Below are positions 1 through 8,692 of a stretch of DNA of 64,000 bases, piece after piece. A program made the translations under genes and the position numbers. The first letter of the stretch is position 1. The number at the start of each line of letters is the position of its first letter. The notes under the pieces were generated by a model. That model was given only the letters and a program-made list of their open reading frames with translations. It did not search any database and was not told the origin of the DNA. The stretch is from Clostridium sp. (lineage in GTDB: Bacteria > Bacillota > Clostridia > Clostridiales > Clostridiaceae): NCBI GenBank assembly GCA_031292145.1, contig JARLHR010000210.1, positions 49,584-113,583 on the forward strand, given 5' to 3'.

Positions 1-968
1 CCACTTAAAACCTTGTATTCACCTGAACTTTCCTTAACTACAAGACCTATTCTATCACAATCTGGATCTGTACCAAATATTATATCTGGATTTTCATTTT
101 TAGCCATATCTACAGCTAATTTAAATACATCTGGATTTTCTGGGTTAGGGTAAGATGCTGTTGGGAAATTTCCATCTGGAGCTTCTTGTTCCTTAACTAC
201 TTTAACATTGCTATATCCTAATTCCTTTAATACGGCTCTTACTGGAACATTTCCCGAACCATGAATTGGAGTATATATTACATTTAAAGTACTAGCTCTT
301 TCTTTAACTAAATCTGTTCTTATAGTTAAGCCTTTAACTCTATCGTAATAAACTCTATCTATATCTTCTCCAATATATTTCAATAAGCCTTTTTCTATTG
401 CTACATTTTCATCTATATTTTTAATTTTTGAAAAATCATCAACAGCATTAACACAATTAATAATTATGTTTGCTTTTTCATCAGTTACTTGACCACCAAA
501 TTCATCATATACTTTATATCCATTATATATCTTTGGATTATGAGATGCTGTAACTACTATACCACCACTACACTTTAATTCTCTAACTGTAAAAGATAAT
601 ACAGGTGTTGGTCTTAAACTTTCATATAAATATACCTTTACATTATTAGCACATAAAGTAAGCGCTGCTGCTTGAGCAAATTCCTTAGACATATTTCTTG
701 AATCATATGCAATTGCTACTGAAGGATCTTTAAAATTACCAGTTAAATAGTCAGCAAATCCTTGTGTAGCTTTAGCAACAGTATATATGTTCATTCTATT
801 ACTTCCTGCTCCTATTACGCCTCTTAAACCACCAGTACCGAAATCCAAGTCTTGATAAAATCTATCTTCAATTTCTTTTTCATCAGATATACTCTTTAAT
901 TCATTTTTTGTTTCCTCATTAATAATATCAGAGTTAATCCATATGTTGTACTTTTCTTTGTAATTCAT
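1..968 (-). CDS. Phosphoglucomutase/phosphomannomutase, 3' end cut by window edge
   Basis: Alpha-D-phosphohexomutase family enzyme that interconverts sugar 1- and 6-phosphates in the cytoplasm, linking glycolysis with glycan and cell-wall precursor synthesis. I translated this reverse-strand frame directly. It starts at ATG 968, preceded by AGAGGGGAT as ribosome binding site, and reads MNYKEKYNIWINSD. The frame runs open to base 1, so about 322 residues are visible and the C-terminus lies outside. The active-site serine loop TASHNP is present (Ser142), as are GTGGLRG near residue 45 and the metal loop GTDPDCDR near the window edge. The length and the N-terminal helix fit the roughly 570-residue PgcA-type bacterial phosphoglucomutases. 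Substrate preference between glucose and mannose cannot be read from the fragment. Confidence 0.93.
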   Translation of the reverse strand, partial: MNYKEKYNIWINSDIINEETKNELKSISDEKEIEDRFYQDLDFGTGGLRGVIGAGSNRMNIYTVAKATQGFADYLTGNFKDPSVAIAYDSRNMSKEFAQAAALTLCANNVKVYLYESLRPTPVLSFTVRELKCSGGIVVTASHNPKIYNGYKVYDEFGGQVTDEKANIIINCVNAVDDFSKIKNIDENVAIEKGLLKYIGEDIDRVYYDRVKGLTIRTDLVKERASTLNVIYTPIHGSGNVPVRAVLKELGYSNVKVVKEQEAPDGNFPTASYPNPENPDVFKLAVDMAKNENPDIIFGTDPDCDRIGLVVKESSGEYKVLS

Positions 969-1317
969 TTTATAATCCCCTCTCTGTGTTGTTCTCTTAT
1001 ATATTATACAATATTTACCGTTGTTTAAAAATAGTTTTGTAGGCATAATATATAAATTTTTATCATTATGTTATATCAACTTTATTTTATAATAATAATA
1101 AATAAATGAATACTCCAAAAATATGTTTAATTAATTAATTGTTATATGCTCCAAGTTTTAATTATTATCCTATACTTAATTTTAGATAAAATTACTAAGA
1201 GCATATAAGATATAATAAAAATCAATAATATTTTTTTAATTTGTGAGCATTTTAATATGCTATGACATCTAATAACCGTAATACTTAGCTAGGTAGTATA
1301 AATAAGGGAGGAAAAAG
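969..1317. other. Divergent promoter region between phosphoglucomutase and sigma-factor genes
   Basis: A 349 bp AT-rich gap between divergent genes. For the leftward gene a good -10 (TATAAT on the minus strand, 1003-1008) is visible with only a weak -35. Next to the sigma-factor gene there is a small palindrome AGCATTTTAATATGCT (about 1247-1262), then AACCGTAATACTTAGCTAG, then the ribosome binding site. The AAC-containing stretch could be the -35 of an autoregulated ECF promoter, but I cannot define it. No gene is seen. Confidence 0.4.
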
Positions 1318-1845
1318 ATGGAGTTGATATCATTTTTAAATTGCAGAAAAAAGTCAACAGTATCTAAAGCAAAAAAAGGAAACAAAGAAGCCTTTTTGGC
1401 ACTTATAGATGAAAATAGATTAAATCTTTATAGAGTGGCTAGAGGAATTTTAAATAGCAAGGAAGATATTGAGGACGCTCTTCAAAATACAGTAATACAT
1501 TCATTTCAGAAAATAAATTCATTAAAAAAAGATGAATATTTCAGGACTTGGATAATAAGAATTCTAATTAATGAGTGTAATGAAGTATTAAGAAAGAGCA
1601 AACGAATTACTTATTTAAATGAGAATAATGATACTGAAGTTTACACAGATAGTTATGAAAATATGGATTTAACAAAGGCAATAAATTCTCTAAGCGAAGA
1701 GCTAAGAGTAACTACAGTGTTGTTTTACTTTGAAGATATGAGTCTTAAAGATATTGCAAAGGTATTAAAAATTCCAGAGGGGACTGTCAGATCTAGACTT
1801 ACAAGAGCAAGAACAAAACTTAGAGAAATAATAAGTGAGGTGTAA
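1318..1845 (+). CDS. ECF-type RNA polymerase sigma factor
   Basis: Sigma-70 family factor of the extracytoplasmic-function class, 175 aa, which is normal length. Region 2 spans roughly residues 20-90 (RVARGILNSKEDIEDALQ, then FRTWIIRILINEC). A region 4 helix-turn-helix spans roughly 122-170 (LSLKDIAKVLKIPEGTVRSR-like; here MSLKDIAKVL). GGGAGG lies 7 bases before the ATG. The next gene starts 5 bp after the stop and encodes a membrane protein of the anti-sigma type, so the two form a classic sigma/anti-sigma pair. The signal and the regulon are unknown. The pair is probably autoregulated, as is usual for the class. Confidence 0.93.
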   Translation: MELISFLNCRKKSTVSKAKKGNKEAFLALIDENRLNLYRVARGILNSKEDIEDALQNTVIHSFQKINSLKKDEYFRTWIIRILINECNEVLRKSKRITYLNENNDTEVYTDSYENMDLTKAINSLSEELRVTTVLFYFEDMSLKDIAKVLKIPEGTVRSRLTRARTKLREIISEV

Positions 1846-1850
1846 CTATT

Positions 1851-3278
1851 ATGCAAGTGAATGATGATTTATTTGATGATAAAATAAAACAAAAATTAAA
1901 GTATGAAATTAACTATATACCTGATGATATTAATCAAAAGATTGATGATGCAGTTAAAAAAATAGAAAAAAGACGATTTAATGTAAAAAAAGTTTGCAGT
2001 ATATGTGCTTGTTGTGTAGGCATCACATTATTTCTAGGAATGGCAATGCCAACTTATGCAAGTAATATTCCCATCATAGGGAGTATATTTAAAATGTTTA
2101 ATTATAAAACTTATGAAAACTATGATAAGTATGCTTCAGATTTAAACATAACTAAAGAAAGCAACGGAGTAAAGATGACTATTAATAAGGTTGTTTATGA
2201 TGAAATTGAACTAGCCGTATTTTATTCTATAGAAAGTGAAAATGAAATTAAATTTGAGCCTAGATTTCCTGGAGCAGAATTAAAAATAAATGGAAAGACA
2301 ACAACTTTTAGCGGTGGTGGCCCTGGAAAATTTTCCGATGATCATAAAACTTACGTGGGTGTCATGGAGTATAATGTGTCAAAGAAAAATTCAGTGCCTA
2401 AGGAAGTTCAGGAAAAAACCTTATTAGGTGGATATGTTGAGATACCAGATGAATTTGTATTTACTTTAAACATAAATGAAATTGGAACTCCAGACGATAG
2501 CAATTCTATTAAAGGAAAATGGAACTTTAATATTCCAGTAAACAGCGAAAAGATTATTGGAAAAGTTAATGAGAAAGAGTGCGATATTGATTTAAGCAAT
2601 ATCGCAAGTGGGTATAACATAAAAAAAATTATTACAACACCACTAAATACGGTAATACAAGGAACTAGAATGGATGAAGAAGATAATTCAGATGATATAA
2701 ATTTTGATGTGTTTGATGATAAAGGCAGATATATCGAAGGTAAATCAAGTGAGGCTATAGGACATAAAGATAATGATGGCAATTGTATTATGTATTTTAA
2801 TAATAACTTTAAAGAGATCTATGATGATACAAAATCACTAACATTTATACCTTATAAGTATAAATTTATTGGGAATGATAATTCTGAAAATAATGAGAAT
2901 AGTAATGAGATTACTGCTAAAATAAATTTTAAGGGGGAAACAAAGTTATACTCAAATGATGGAACAGAATATGCTGTTATTACTAAAATTCAAAAAGAAA
3001 ATGGAAAGACAAAAATTTATTATAAATCAGAATATGGAATTAGTATAGGTCCAATTGAAATATTAAATAATAAAACTGGTGAAAATATAGTGTCATTTAA
3101 TACAGAGTATAGTGGACTAGACCAAAAGGAAGCTACAACTTATGATTATAATAGTAATGAATATGTAATTACTTGCGATAAAGAAATAACGGAAGGAGAC
3201 TATTCAATTAAAACTGTAGACCAATCGAAATCCATTGAAACTTATAATAATGATAAATTTACGATAAATATTAAATAA
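1851..3278 (+). CDS. DUF4179-type membrane anti-sigma factor
   Basis: Single-pass membrane protein of 475 aa, predicted to hold the preceding ECF sigma factor inactive. The N-terminal 45 residues are cytoplasmic and charged. One transmembrane segment covers about residues 48-67 (CSICACCVGITLFLGMAM), followed by a YASNIPIIGSIF stretch typical of DUF4179 proteins. About 400 extracytoplasmic residues rich in beta-strand-like sequence follow, in the arrangement often seen as DUF4179 plus a C-terminal DUF5643-like region. The start lies 5 bp after the sigma gene stop, with GAGGTG upstream. The family assignment rests on layout and the post-membrane motif. The inducing signal is not visible. Confidence 0.8.
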   Translation: MQVNDDLFDDKIKQKLKYEINYIPDDINQKIDDAVKKIEKRRFNVKKVCSICACCVGITLFLGMAMPTYASNIPIIGSIFKMFNYKTYENYDKYASDLNITKESNGVKMTINKVVYDEIELAVFYSIESENEIKFEPRFPGAELKINGKTTTFSGGGPGKFSDDHKTYVGVMEYNVSKKNSVPKEVQEKTLLGGYVEIPDEFVFTLNINEIGTPDDSNSIKGKWNFNIPVNSEKIIGKVNEKECDIDLSNIASGYNIKKIITTPLNTVIQGTRMDEEDNSDDINFDVFDDKGRYIEGKSSEAIGHKDNDGNCIMYFNNNFKEIYDDTKSLTFIPYKYKFIGNDNSENNENSNEITAKINFKGETKLYSNDGTEYAVITKIQKENGKTKIYYKSEYGISIGPIEILNNKTGENIVSFNTEYSGLDQKEATTYDYNSNEYVITCDKEITEGDYSIKTVDQSKSIETYNNDKFTINIK

Positions 3279-3303
3279 TAATATAACTTTTCGTATCTAT
3301 GCT

Positions 3304-3466
3304 TTTAGAAATAAAAAAATAATAGACCAATATGCTTGTCCATTTTTGCATTAAACAAAAAGGCAAACTTTGCTAATAGACCTGCTAATTAGCAGAACTC
3401 GCCTTCTTGTTTGACACAAAATATCCATCGCATCGTTGGTCTATTATTATCTTTCCTGTGCCTTAG
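3304..3466. repeat. AGGCAC-ended palindromic repeat, full-length copy 1; shared terminator
   Basis: A repeat of about 160 bp between two convergent genes. Its outer arms, AATAATAGACCAA (3318-3330) and TTGGTCTATTATT (3436-3448), are exact inverted complements, and the right end reads TGTGCCTTAG. The interior (AATAGACC, CTTCTTGT, GACACAAAATAT, CGCATC) matches the copy at 27835-27998. It probably terminates transcription from both sides. The sbcC stop codon lies inside its right terminus. Confidence 0.8.
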
Positions 3467-6400
3467 TTTCTCTCAATCCTAACCTTACTTCCCCCCATTC
3501 CACATTCTGCAGGTGTAATCATAAGTTTTACTGGAACTCTATTTTTTATAGACTCCACATGGCTTATTATTCCTACCTTTAACTTTTCATTGTGAATTCT
3601 TTCTAAAGAACTCATAACTACCTCAAGAAGATCTTCGTCTAGAGTTCCAAATCCTTCATCTAGGAAGAATAATTCTAATGGTGCTGTTCCTTTTAATTGA
3701 ATTTGTGCTGATAATGCAAGAGCTAGTGATAAGGATGCTAAGAAGGTTTCCCCTCCAGATAAAGTAGATGCATCTCTTTCTGCCCCACCATTTTTATAAT
3801 CTCTAATCATAAACTTACCATTTTCATCAACTTCTAAGCCATAATTTCCATGAGTTATTTCCTTTAATCTTTTTGAAGCTTCAATGGAAATGTATTTTAG
3901 CTTATTAACAGCAACAAATTCTACAAATCTCTTTCCCTTAAATAATTTTTCTAAGTCACTAAGTAGAGCCAGTTTATGTTCTAATTTAGCCTTTTTATCT
4001 AAAAGTTCCTTTTGTTCTTTTAACCTTACTTCCAAATTCTTTAATTCTTCTTCAATTTTAATTTTGTTTTCATTTGCTTCATTATATTCTTTATCCTTTT
4101 GCTCCCTTAATAACTTAACTTTTGAATATTCTTCTTCAGTTATTTCTTTATCACCTATTTTGTTAAGTAAACTTTCAATTGTTCCTTTGACTTTTGATAG
4201 ATTTTCTTTATAGCCATCTATTCTCATCTTGTATTTATTGAGTTCTTCTTTCTCAATCAAGTTATCCCTAACTTCCTCTAAGGATTTGAAGCCCTCACTG
4301 TCTATTGCAACTTCTAGCCTTGCTTCCTCTTCCTTCCTTCTCTTATCTAAATCCTTATATTTACTGCTGATATCTATAAGTTTTTCATTGTTTTCTGTAA
4401 ATTCTTTTTCTATTTTATTTTTAGTCCTTTGAATATTTTCAAATTCTTCATTGATATTTTTTATAATTTCTTGAACTTTGCTAAGTAATAAATTCAAGTC
4501 ACCTTCTTCATTAACTTTGCTCTTTATTATTAAAAGTTTTTCTTCTTTATTCTTCTCAAATGCAGCTAAATTAGCATCATAACCCGATAGTTTTTCTTTT
4601 ATTGAAGTAACTTCATAGCGTAGCTTTTCCTTTTTGACCTCTAAATTTTCTATGGCACTTCTATTACTCCTAATATCCTTTGCTAACTTTTCTCTCTCTT
4701 TTTCAATTGCTTTAATTTCTTGATTCTTTTCTATAAAATTAATTACTAAAGTCTCTGACTTCAATGAATTTACCTTATCATTTAATATATTTAATTCTTC
4801 TGAATTAGTCTTAGTATTCTCTTCTATATCTTTTAATTGACCTCTAATATTTTTTATAACAGCTCTAAGTCCATTTATTTCCTCATTCTTAAGGCTTATA
4901 CCATTCTTTAAATCATTAATATCTTTTTCTAAAGTTTCTTTTTCCTTCTTATAATTATCCAAAGCTTTTTCTAAGCTTGCAAATTCCTCTTGAAGCTTTT
5001 CTAAAGGCTTCTCTTTAAATTCAGTTCCAAGTTTTATTATTTCATTTTCATTTGTCTTTATCTTTTCATCATAATTATTAATTTTAGTTTGACTTTGAAC
5101 AATACTGTTATTGATTTTCTTTATAGACTCTTCTATTACTCTTATTTGTTCTTCTACAATGCTTATATCCTGAACATCTAAAATTTTTATATTTTCTTTA
5201 ACGTGATGAGTAGATCCGCATACAGGACATATTTCTTCATCTTTAAGTTCCATTCTAAGAGTATGAGCTATATTTTCCCTCATAATTTCTTTTTGTTTAT
5301 TTTTGAATTTCTCTAATTCATCTTTACATTTTTTCTCTTCTTCTTGGGCCTTTGTAATTTCAGCCTTTAACTTTTCTATTTCCCCCTTAGAAATATTTAT
5401 TTCCTTGCTGAACCTATCATAATTCACCCATTTTTGCTCACTTTCCATTACAACTTGCTTTAAGTTTAATAGATCCTTTTGTTCACCTGGTGAATTATTA
5501 ATTAAAAATTCATACTGCTTTTGTTTTTCTTCTAACTTTTTAGTTTCTCGCTCTATTATTTCCTTTAGATCTTTACCCTTAAGTATAGTCTCATCATTTT
5601 CTTTTTCAAGAAGCTTTTTCTTCTCTTCATCCTTAGAAATAATTGTTTTTAAATTATTTATTTTTTCCTCTGCAATTATTCCTTCTTGAACCTTTTCTTT
5701 AAGGCTTTCATCTATTTTCATATCATCATAATGCTTTTCATCAGCTTTAACTTTACTAGTCTTTTCTTTAATTTCTTTATCAATTTCAATAAGTTCCTTT
5801 TGATTTTTTTCAAGCTTCATCTTAACTTCTTCAATTTGAGCTTTTAGTACCTTTATTTTTTCTTCAATACTATCTACTAGCTTTTTTTGTTCAATTGCAT
5901 CTTTAATTTTTTCCTCTTGTATCATTAATTGAGGAAGTTTATTTTCCTTATTATCTTTTGCTTTAATCCATAACTCTTCTACATTTTCTTGTTCTTCTTT
6001 AATCTTTTGTATTTTTAATTTTAAGTTTTCTAATTCTAATCCATTCTTATTAAAATCTCTTATTGTATTTTCAAAAGCATTAATATATGGAACAACCTTT
6101 GCACCAGCTTCTCCTAGCCTTACTTTTTTTATATCTTTATTTATCTCATCTTCTTTTTCTTTTAAATTATCTTCCTTATTCTTATATTCTTTTAACTCTA
6201 ATTGTAATTTCCACAGTTCCTCATTTTCTTTACAGTTTTTTTCTATCAGGGTTAGCTCACTTTTTAAATTTCTCAAATCATTTTTTAGTGCTTTTAATAC
6301 CTCTTCTTTTTCCTGTAACTTTTCTTCACTTATGTCACTATAACCACTTAGCTGTCCCATCAAAACATTATTATCTGTTTTTTCCTTATTCATTTGAGAA

Positions 6401-6951
6401 TTAAGTTTTCTAGCTAAATTATCTCCAAACTGCTCTAAATTAAATAATCTTTCAAGCATATCACGACGCTCTTTACCCTCAAGTTTTAAAAATTCACTAA
6501 ATTTGCCTTGTGGGAGCACAACAGTTCTTGTAAAGTCATCTAAATTAAGACCTATTATTTCTTCAACCATTTTATTTATAGTTTTAACACTATCCGCTAA
6601 AACTTCTTCTGAATCTGTTATATCAACTATTTTACATTTTCCTGAATTTATACTTCCATCTTTTTTTCTTCTAAATTCTCTATCTATAGTATATCTTCTA
6701 ACCTCACTGCCTGATATTTGAAATTCAAAATTTATATTTAATCTGTCACAATTAGTATTTATATAATTAGAACTCTTTCTAGACAAACTACCATATAACG
6801 CCAAAGTTATTCCATCTAATATAGTAGATTTCCCACTGCCTGTTGGCCCAAAGATACCAAAGAAGCCTCTATCCGTTAATTTATCAAAGTCTATAGTTTG
6901 CTCATCAATAAAACTATTTAACCCCTTAATCTTCAATTTTATTGGTCTCAT
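3463..6951 (-). CDS. sbcC: Exonuclease SbcC (ATPase subunit of SbcCD)
   Basis: SMC-like ATPase that works with SbcD to cut hairpins and blocked DNA ends at stalled forks. With my chosen start it has 1162 aa, a normal length. Walker A GPTGSGKST lies near residue 35. Two long coiled-coil arms flank the zinc-hook motif CPVC at 575-578. Near the C-terminus are the signature LSGGETFLASLSLALALS and the Walker B region LFFLDEGFGTLD. I prefer the ATG at 6951 (MRPIKLKIKG, the family's usual start, with AAGGGG upstream) over the ATG at 6972, which lacks a placed ribosome binding site. The start overlaps sbcD by 26 bp, indicating translational coupling. The stop codon lies inside a repeat terminus. Confidence 0.97.
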   Translation of the reverse strand: MRPIKLKIKGLNSFIDEQTIDFDKLTDRGFFGIFGPTGSGKSTILDGITLALYGSLSRKSSNYINTNCDRLNINFEFQISGSEVRRYTIDREFRRKKDGSINSGKCKIVDITDSEEVLADSVKTINKMVEEIIGLNLDDFTRTVVLPQGKFSEFLKLEGKERRDMLERLFNLEQFGDNLARKLNSQMNKEKTDNNVLMGQLSGYSDISEEKLQEKEEVLKALKNDLRNLKSELTLIEKNCKENEELWKLQLELKEYKNKEDNLKEKEDEINKDIKKVRLGEAGAKVVPYINAFENTIRDFNKNGLELENLKLKIQKIKEEQENVEELWIKAKDNKENKLPQLMIQEEKIKDAIEQKKLVDSIEEKIKVLKAQIEEVKMKLEKNQKELIEIDKEIKEKTSKVKADEKHYDDMKIDESLKEKVQEGIIAEEKINNLKTIISKDEEKKKLLEKENDETILKGKDLKEIIERETKKLEEKQKQYEFLINNSPGEQKDLLNLKQVVMESEQKWVNYDRFSKEINISKGEIEKLKAEITKAQEEEKKCKDELEKFKNKQKEIMRENIAHTLRMELKDEEICPVCGSTHHVKENIKILDVQDISIVEEQIRVIEESIKKINNSIVQSQTKINNYDEKIKTNENEIIKLGTEFKEKPLEKLQEEFASLEKALDNYKKEKETLEKDINDLKNGISLKNEEINGLRAVIKNIRGQLKDIEENTKTNSEELNILNDKVNSLKSETLVINFIEKNQEIKAIEKEREKLAKDIRSNRSAIENLEVKKEKLRYEVTSIKEKLSGYDANLAAFEKNKEEKLLIIKSKVNEEGDLNLLLSKVQEIIKNINEEFENIQRTKNKIEKEFTENNEKLIDISSKYKDLDKRRKEEEARLEVAIDSEGFKSLEEVRDNLIEKEELNKYKMRIDGYKENLSKVKGTIESLLNKIGDKEITEEEYSKVKLLREQKDKEYNEANENKIKIEEELKNLEVRLKEQKELLDKKAKLEHKLALLSDLEKLFKGKRFVEFVAVNKLKYISIEASKRLKEITHGNYGLEVDENGKFMIRDYKNGGAERDASTLSGGETFLASLSLALALSAQIQLKGTAPLELFFLDEGFGTLDEDLLEVVMSSLERIHNEKLKVGIISHVESIKNRVPVKLMITPAECGMGGSKVRIERN

Positions 6952-8161
6952 ATGTTTCCCCTTCTTCTTCATTTATAATCGATAAAAGCAATTCCACCAC
7001 ATCTTCCGCTGGTGATGTTCCTCTTTCTTTTGTATAGAAATCTCTAAATATTTCCTCAAAAGACTTTTCGCTTAAAGTAAAAGTAACTTCTTCTTCATCT
7101 ACACCCTTAATCTTAGGAATAATTTCTATAATATCCTTCTTAAAATCTTTCATTTGCTTTATTTCATCTTCTCTTATATATCTATCAGTTGCTATTTCTA
7201 AATAAACAAAACAATCTCTCTCTTTATTTTCTTCACATTTTGATATAGCCTCTTCAATATTTGCACATTTCCAAACCTCAATAGGTTTGTATACTTTTAA
7301 ATTTACTTCTTCTATGTTACATTCTTCCTTAGGTTTAACCTCAACGATATAGCATTTTTTATTAAAACTTATTTCTTTCTTGTTGTAATGAATCGGCGAA
7401 CCACAATATCTTGCTCTTTTATCTGTTCCCGGAACTATTTGCGGCTTATGAACATGACCTAAAGCTATATATTGTGCTTCTTCTGGGAAACATTTACCGT
7501 CTACTATATAAGTTCCACCTAATTGAATACTTCTTTCGGAACCACCCTCTTCACTTCCCATAGCAAACAAATGAGATATTACTAAATTAATAGTATCTTC
7601 TCTATAATGACTTTTTAGTGAATCAAATAAAGAAAATATTTTATCACTATAGGATTTAGCCTTTTCTTCTTCCTCCTCCATATAATCATAAATGACCTCA
7701 TTTAATCTTTTCTCACTCGGATATGGTACAGTTAAAATAACTGATTTTTCATGATTTATTTCAACTTCAATGAAGCCCTCCCCTGAATCTAAAACCTTAT
7801 GAATTCCATATTCTCCACAAGGGACAACAGTTTTTGGAGTTCCAACCATAATTATTCCATGATCTCTAGCAAGGGGACCTGCTGCGACTAACCTATCTGG
7901 ATTATCGTGATTTCCTGCTATGACTAAAGTAAGCCTTTCTCCATTTTTAGATAACCTCTTTAAAGTATCATAAAACATCTTTTCTGCCCTTGCTGGAGGA
8001 TTTGGCCCATCATAAACATCCCCTGCAATCATAATTAAATCTATATTATTTTCTTCTACTATTCTCACAAAATCAGTTAAAAATTCTTCCTGCTCATCCA
8101 TCCTGCTTATTCCTTCTAAGTTTTTACCTAGATGCCAATCTGCTGTATGCAATATTCTCAA
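6926..8161 (-). CDS. sbcD: Exonuclease SbcD (nuclease subunit of SbcCD)
   Basis: Mre11-type metallophosphoesterase, 411 aa, and the nuclease partner of SbcC. The metal-binding signature motifs are all present: ADWHLGK at residues 7-13, GDVYD, GNHDNPDR, SHLF and GHVHKPQ. The C-terminal part contains the capping domain and an acidic tail. The start codon is TTG at 8161, supported by an excellent ribosome binding site (AAAGGAGGAG) 6 bases upstream. sbcD and sbcC form a two-gene operon. A 280 bp palindromic repeat begins only about 10 bp upstream of the ribosome binding site, so any sbcD promoter lies within or beyond it. Confidence 0.97.
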   Translation of the reverse strand: MRILHTADWHLGKNLEGISRMDEQEEFLTDFVRIVEENNIDLIMIAGDVYDGPNPPARAEKMFYDTLKRLSKNGERLTLVIAGNHDNPDRLVAAGPLARDHGIIMVGTPKTVVPCGEYGIHKVLDSGEGFIEVEINHEKSVILTVPYPSEKRLNEVIYDYMEEEEEKAKSYSDKIFSLFDSLKSHYREDTINLVISHLFAMGSEEGGSERSIQLGGTYIVDGKCFPEEAQYIALGHVHKPQIVPGTDKRARYCGSPIHYNKKEISFNKKCYIVEVKPKEECNIEEVNLKVYKPIEVWKCANIEEAISKCEENKERDCFVYLEIATDRYIREDEIKQMKDFKKDIIEIIPKIKGVDEEEVTFTLSEKSFEEIFRDFYTKERGTSPAEDVVELLLSIINEEEGETYETNKIED

Positions 8162-8187
8162 AATAAACTCCTCCTTTACGACACATA

Positions 8188-8469
8188 TAGATATCCAAAT
8201 GTGAACTTAGACTTATGTGGTAATCTACCGAAATTCCATACATTTTTGTTCCACAGGACTATGAAATTTTCACTGGAAGGTTCTAAGCACAAGGTTGTGC
8301 CCATTTCTGCATGCTCCAAATATAAAATTTTGACAAGCAGTAAATGGTACAACCTTGTACTAAGAACCTTCACAGTTCAATTTCAAATGCCTGTTTCACA
8401 AAAATGTATGGAATTTCTAGTATGTAAACACTTTCTGAGTATAAATCAAAGTTATGATTTGGATATCTA
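8188..8469. repeat. GATATCC-ended palindromic element, subfamily a, copy 1
   Basis: A 282 bp element bounded by TA-GATATCC and GGATATC-TA. The two halves are extended imperfect inverted repeats: CCATACATTTTTGT (8238-8251) faces ACAAAAATGTATGG (about 8397-8411), and GGAAGGTTCTAAGCACAAGG faces CCTTGTACTAAGAACCTTC. The left 45 bp match, inverted, the right ends at 17108-17157, 41450-41493 and 50385-50434. It is closely related to the copy at 60854-61163. Short open frames inside it are not credible genes. Confidence 0.85.
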
Positions 8470-8611
8470 TAAATAACAACAATTAGGTCTATACTAAAAT
8501 TTTCTTAAATAACTACTTATAACAACATTATAACCCAATTAAATATATTTTTTCTAATATTCTTTTTCTATCAAATTGTTAGCACATTGAAAAAGCAACT
8601 AGACTGCTTTA

Positions 8612-8682
8612 AAATAAGGTACATTCAAAAAAATAATAGGCTAGAATACTAGTCTATCATTTTCTTGATTGCGCCTTATTTT
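8612..8682. repeat. AGGCAC-ended repeat, short copy; terminator of the GH5 gene
   Basis: A 71 bp internally deleted member with arms AAAATAAGG...CCTTATTTT and an inner stem AATAGGCTAG...CTAGTCTAT (inexact). It lies 10 bp beyond the stop codon of the leftward GH5 gene and is likely its intrinsic terminator. Confidence 0.7.
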
Positions 8683-8692
8683 ATTTAAAAAA

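Noticed and set aside
8132-8476. Open frames of 114 aa (plus) and 65 aa (minus) within the palindromic element
   Set aside because: Both are by-products of the repeat; they have no conserved counterpart in the other copies and no good ribosome binding sites.
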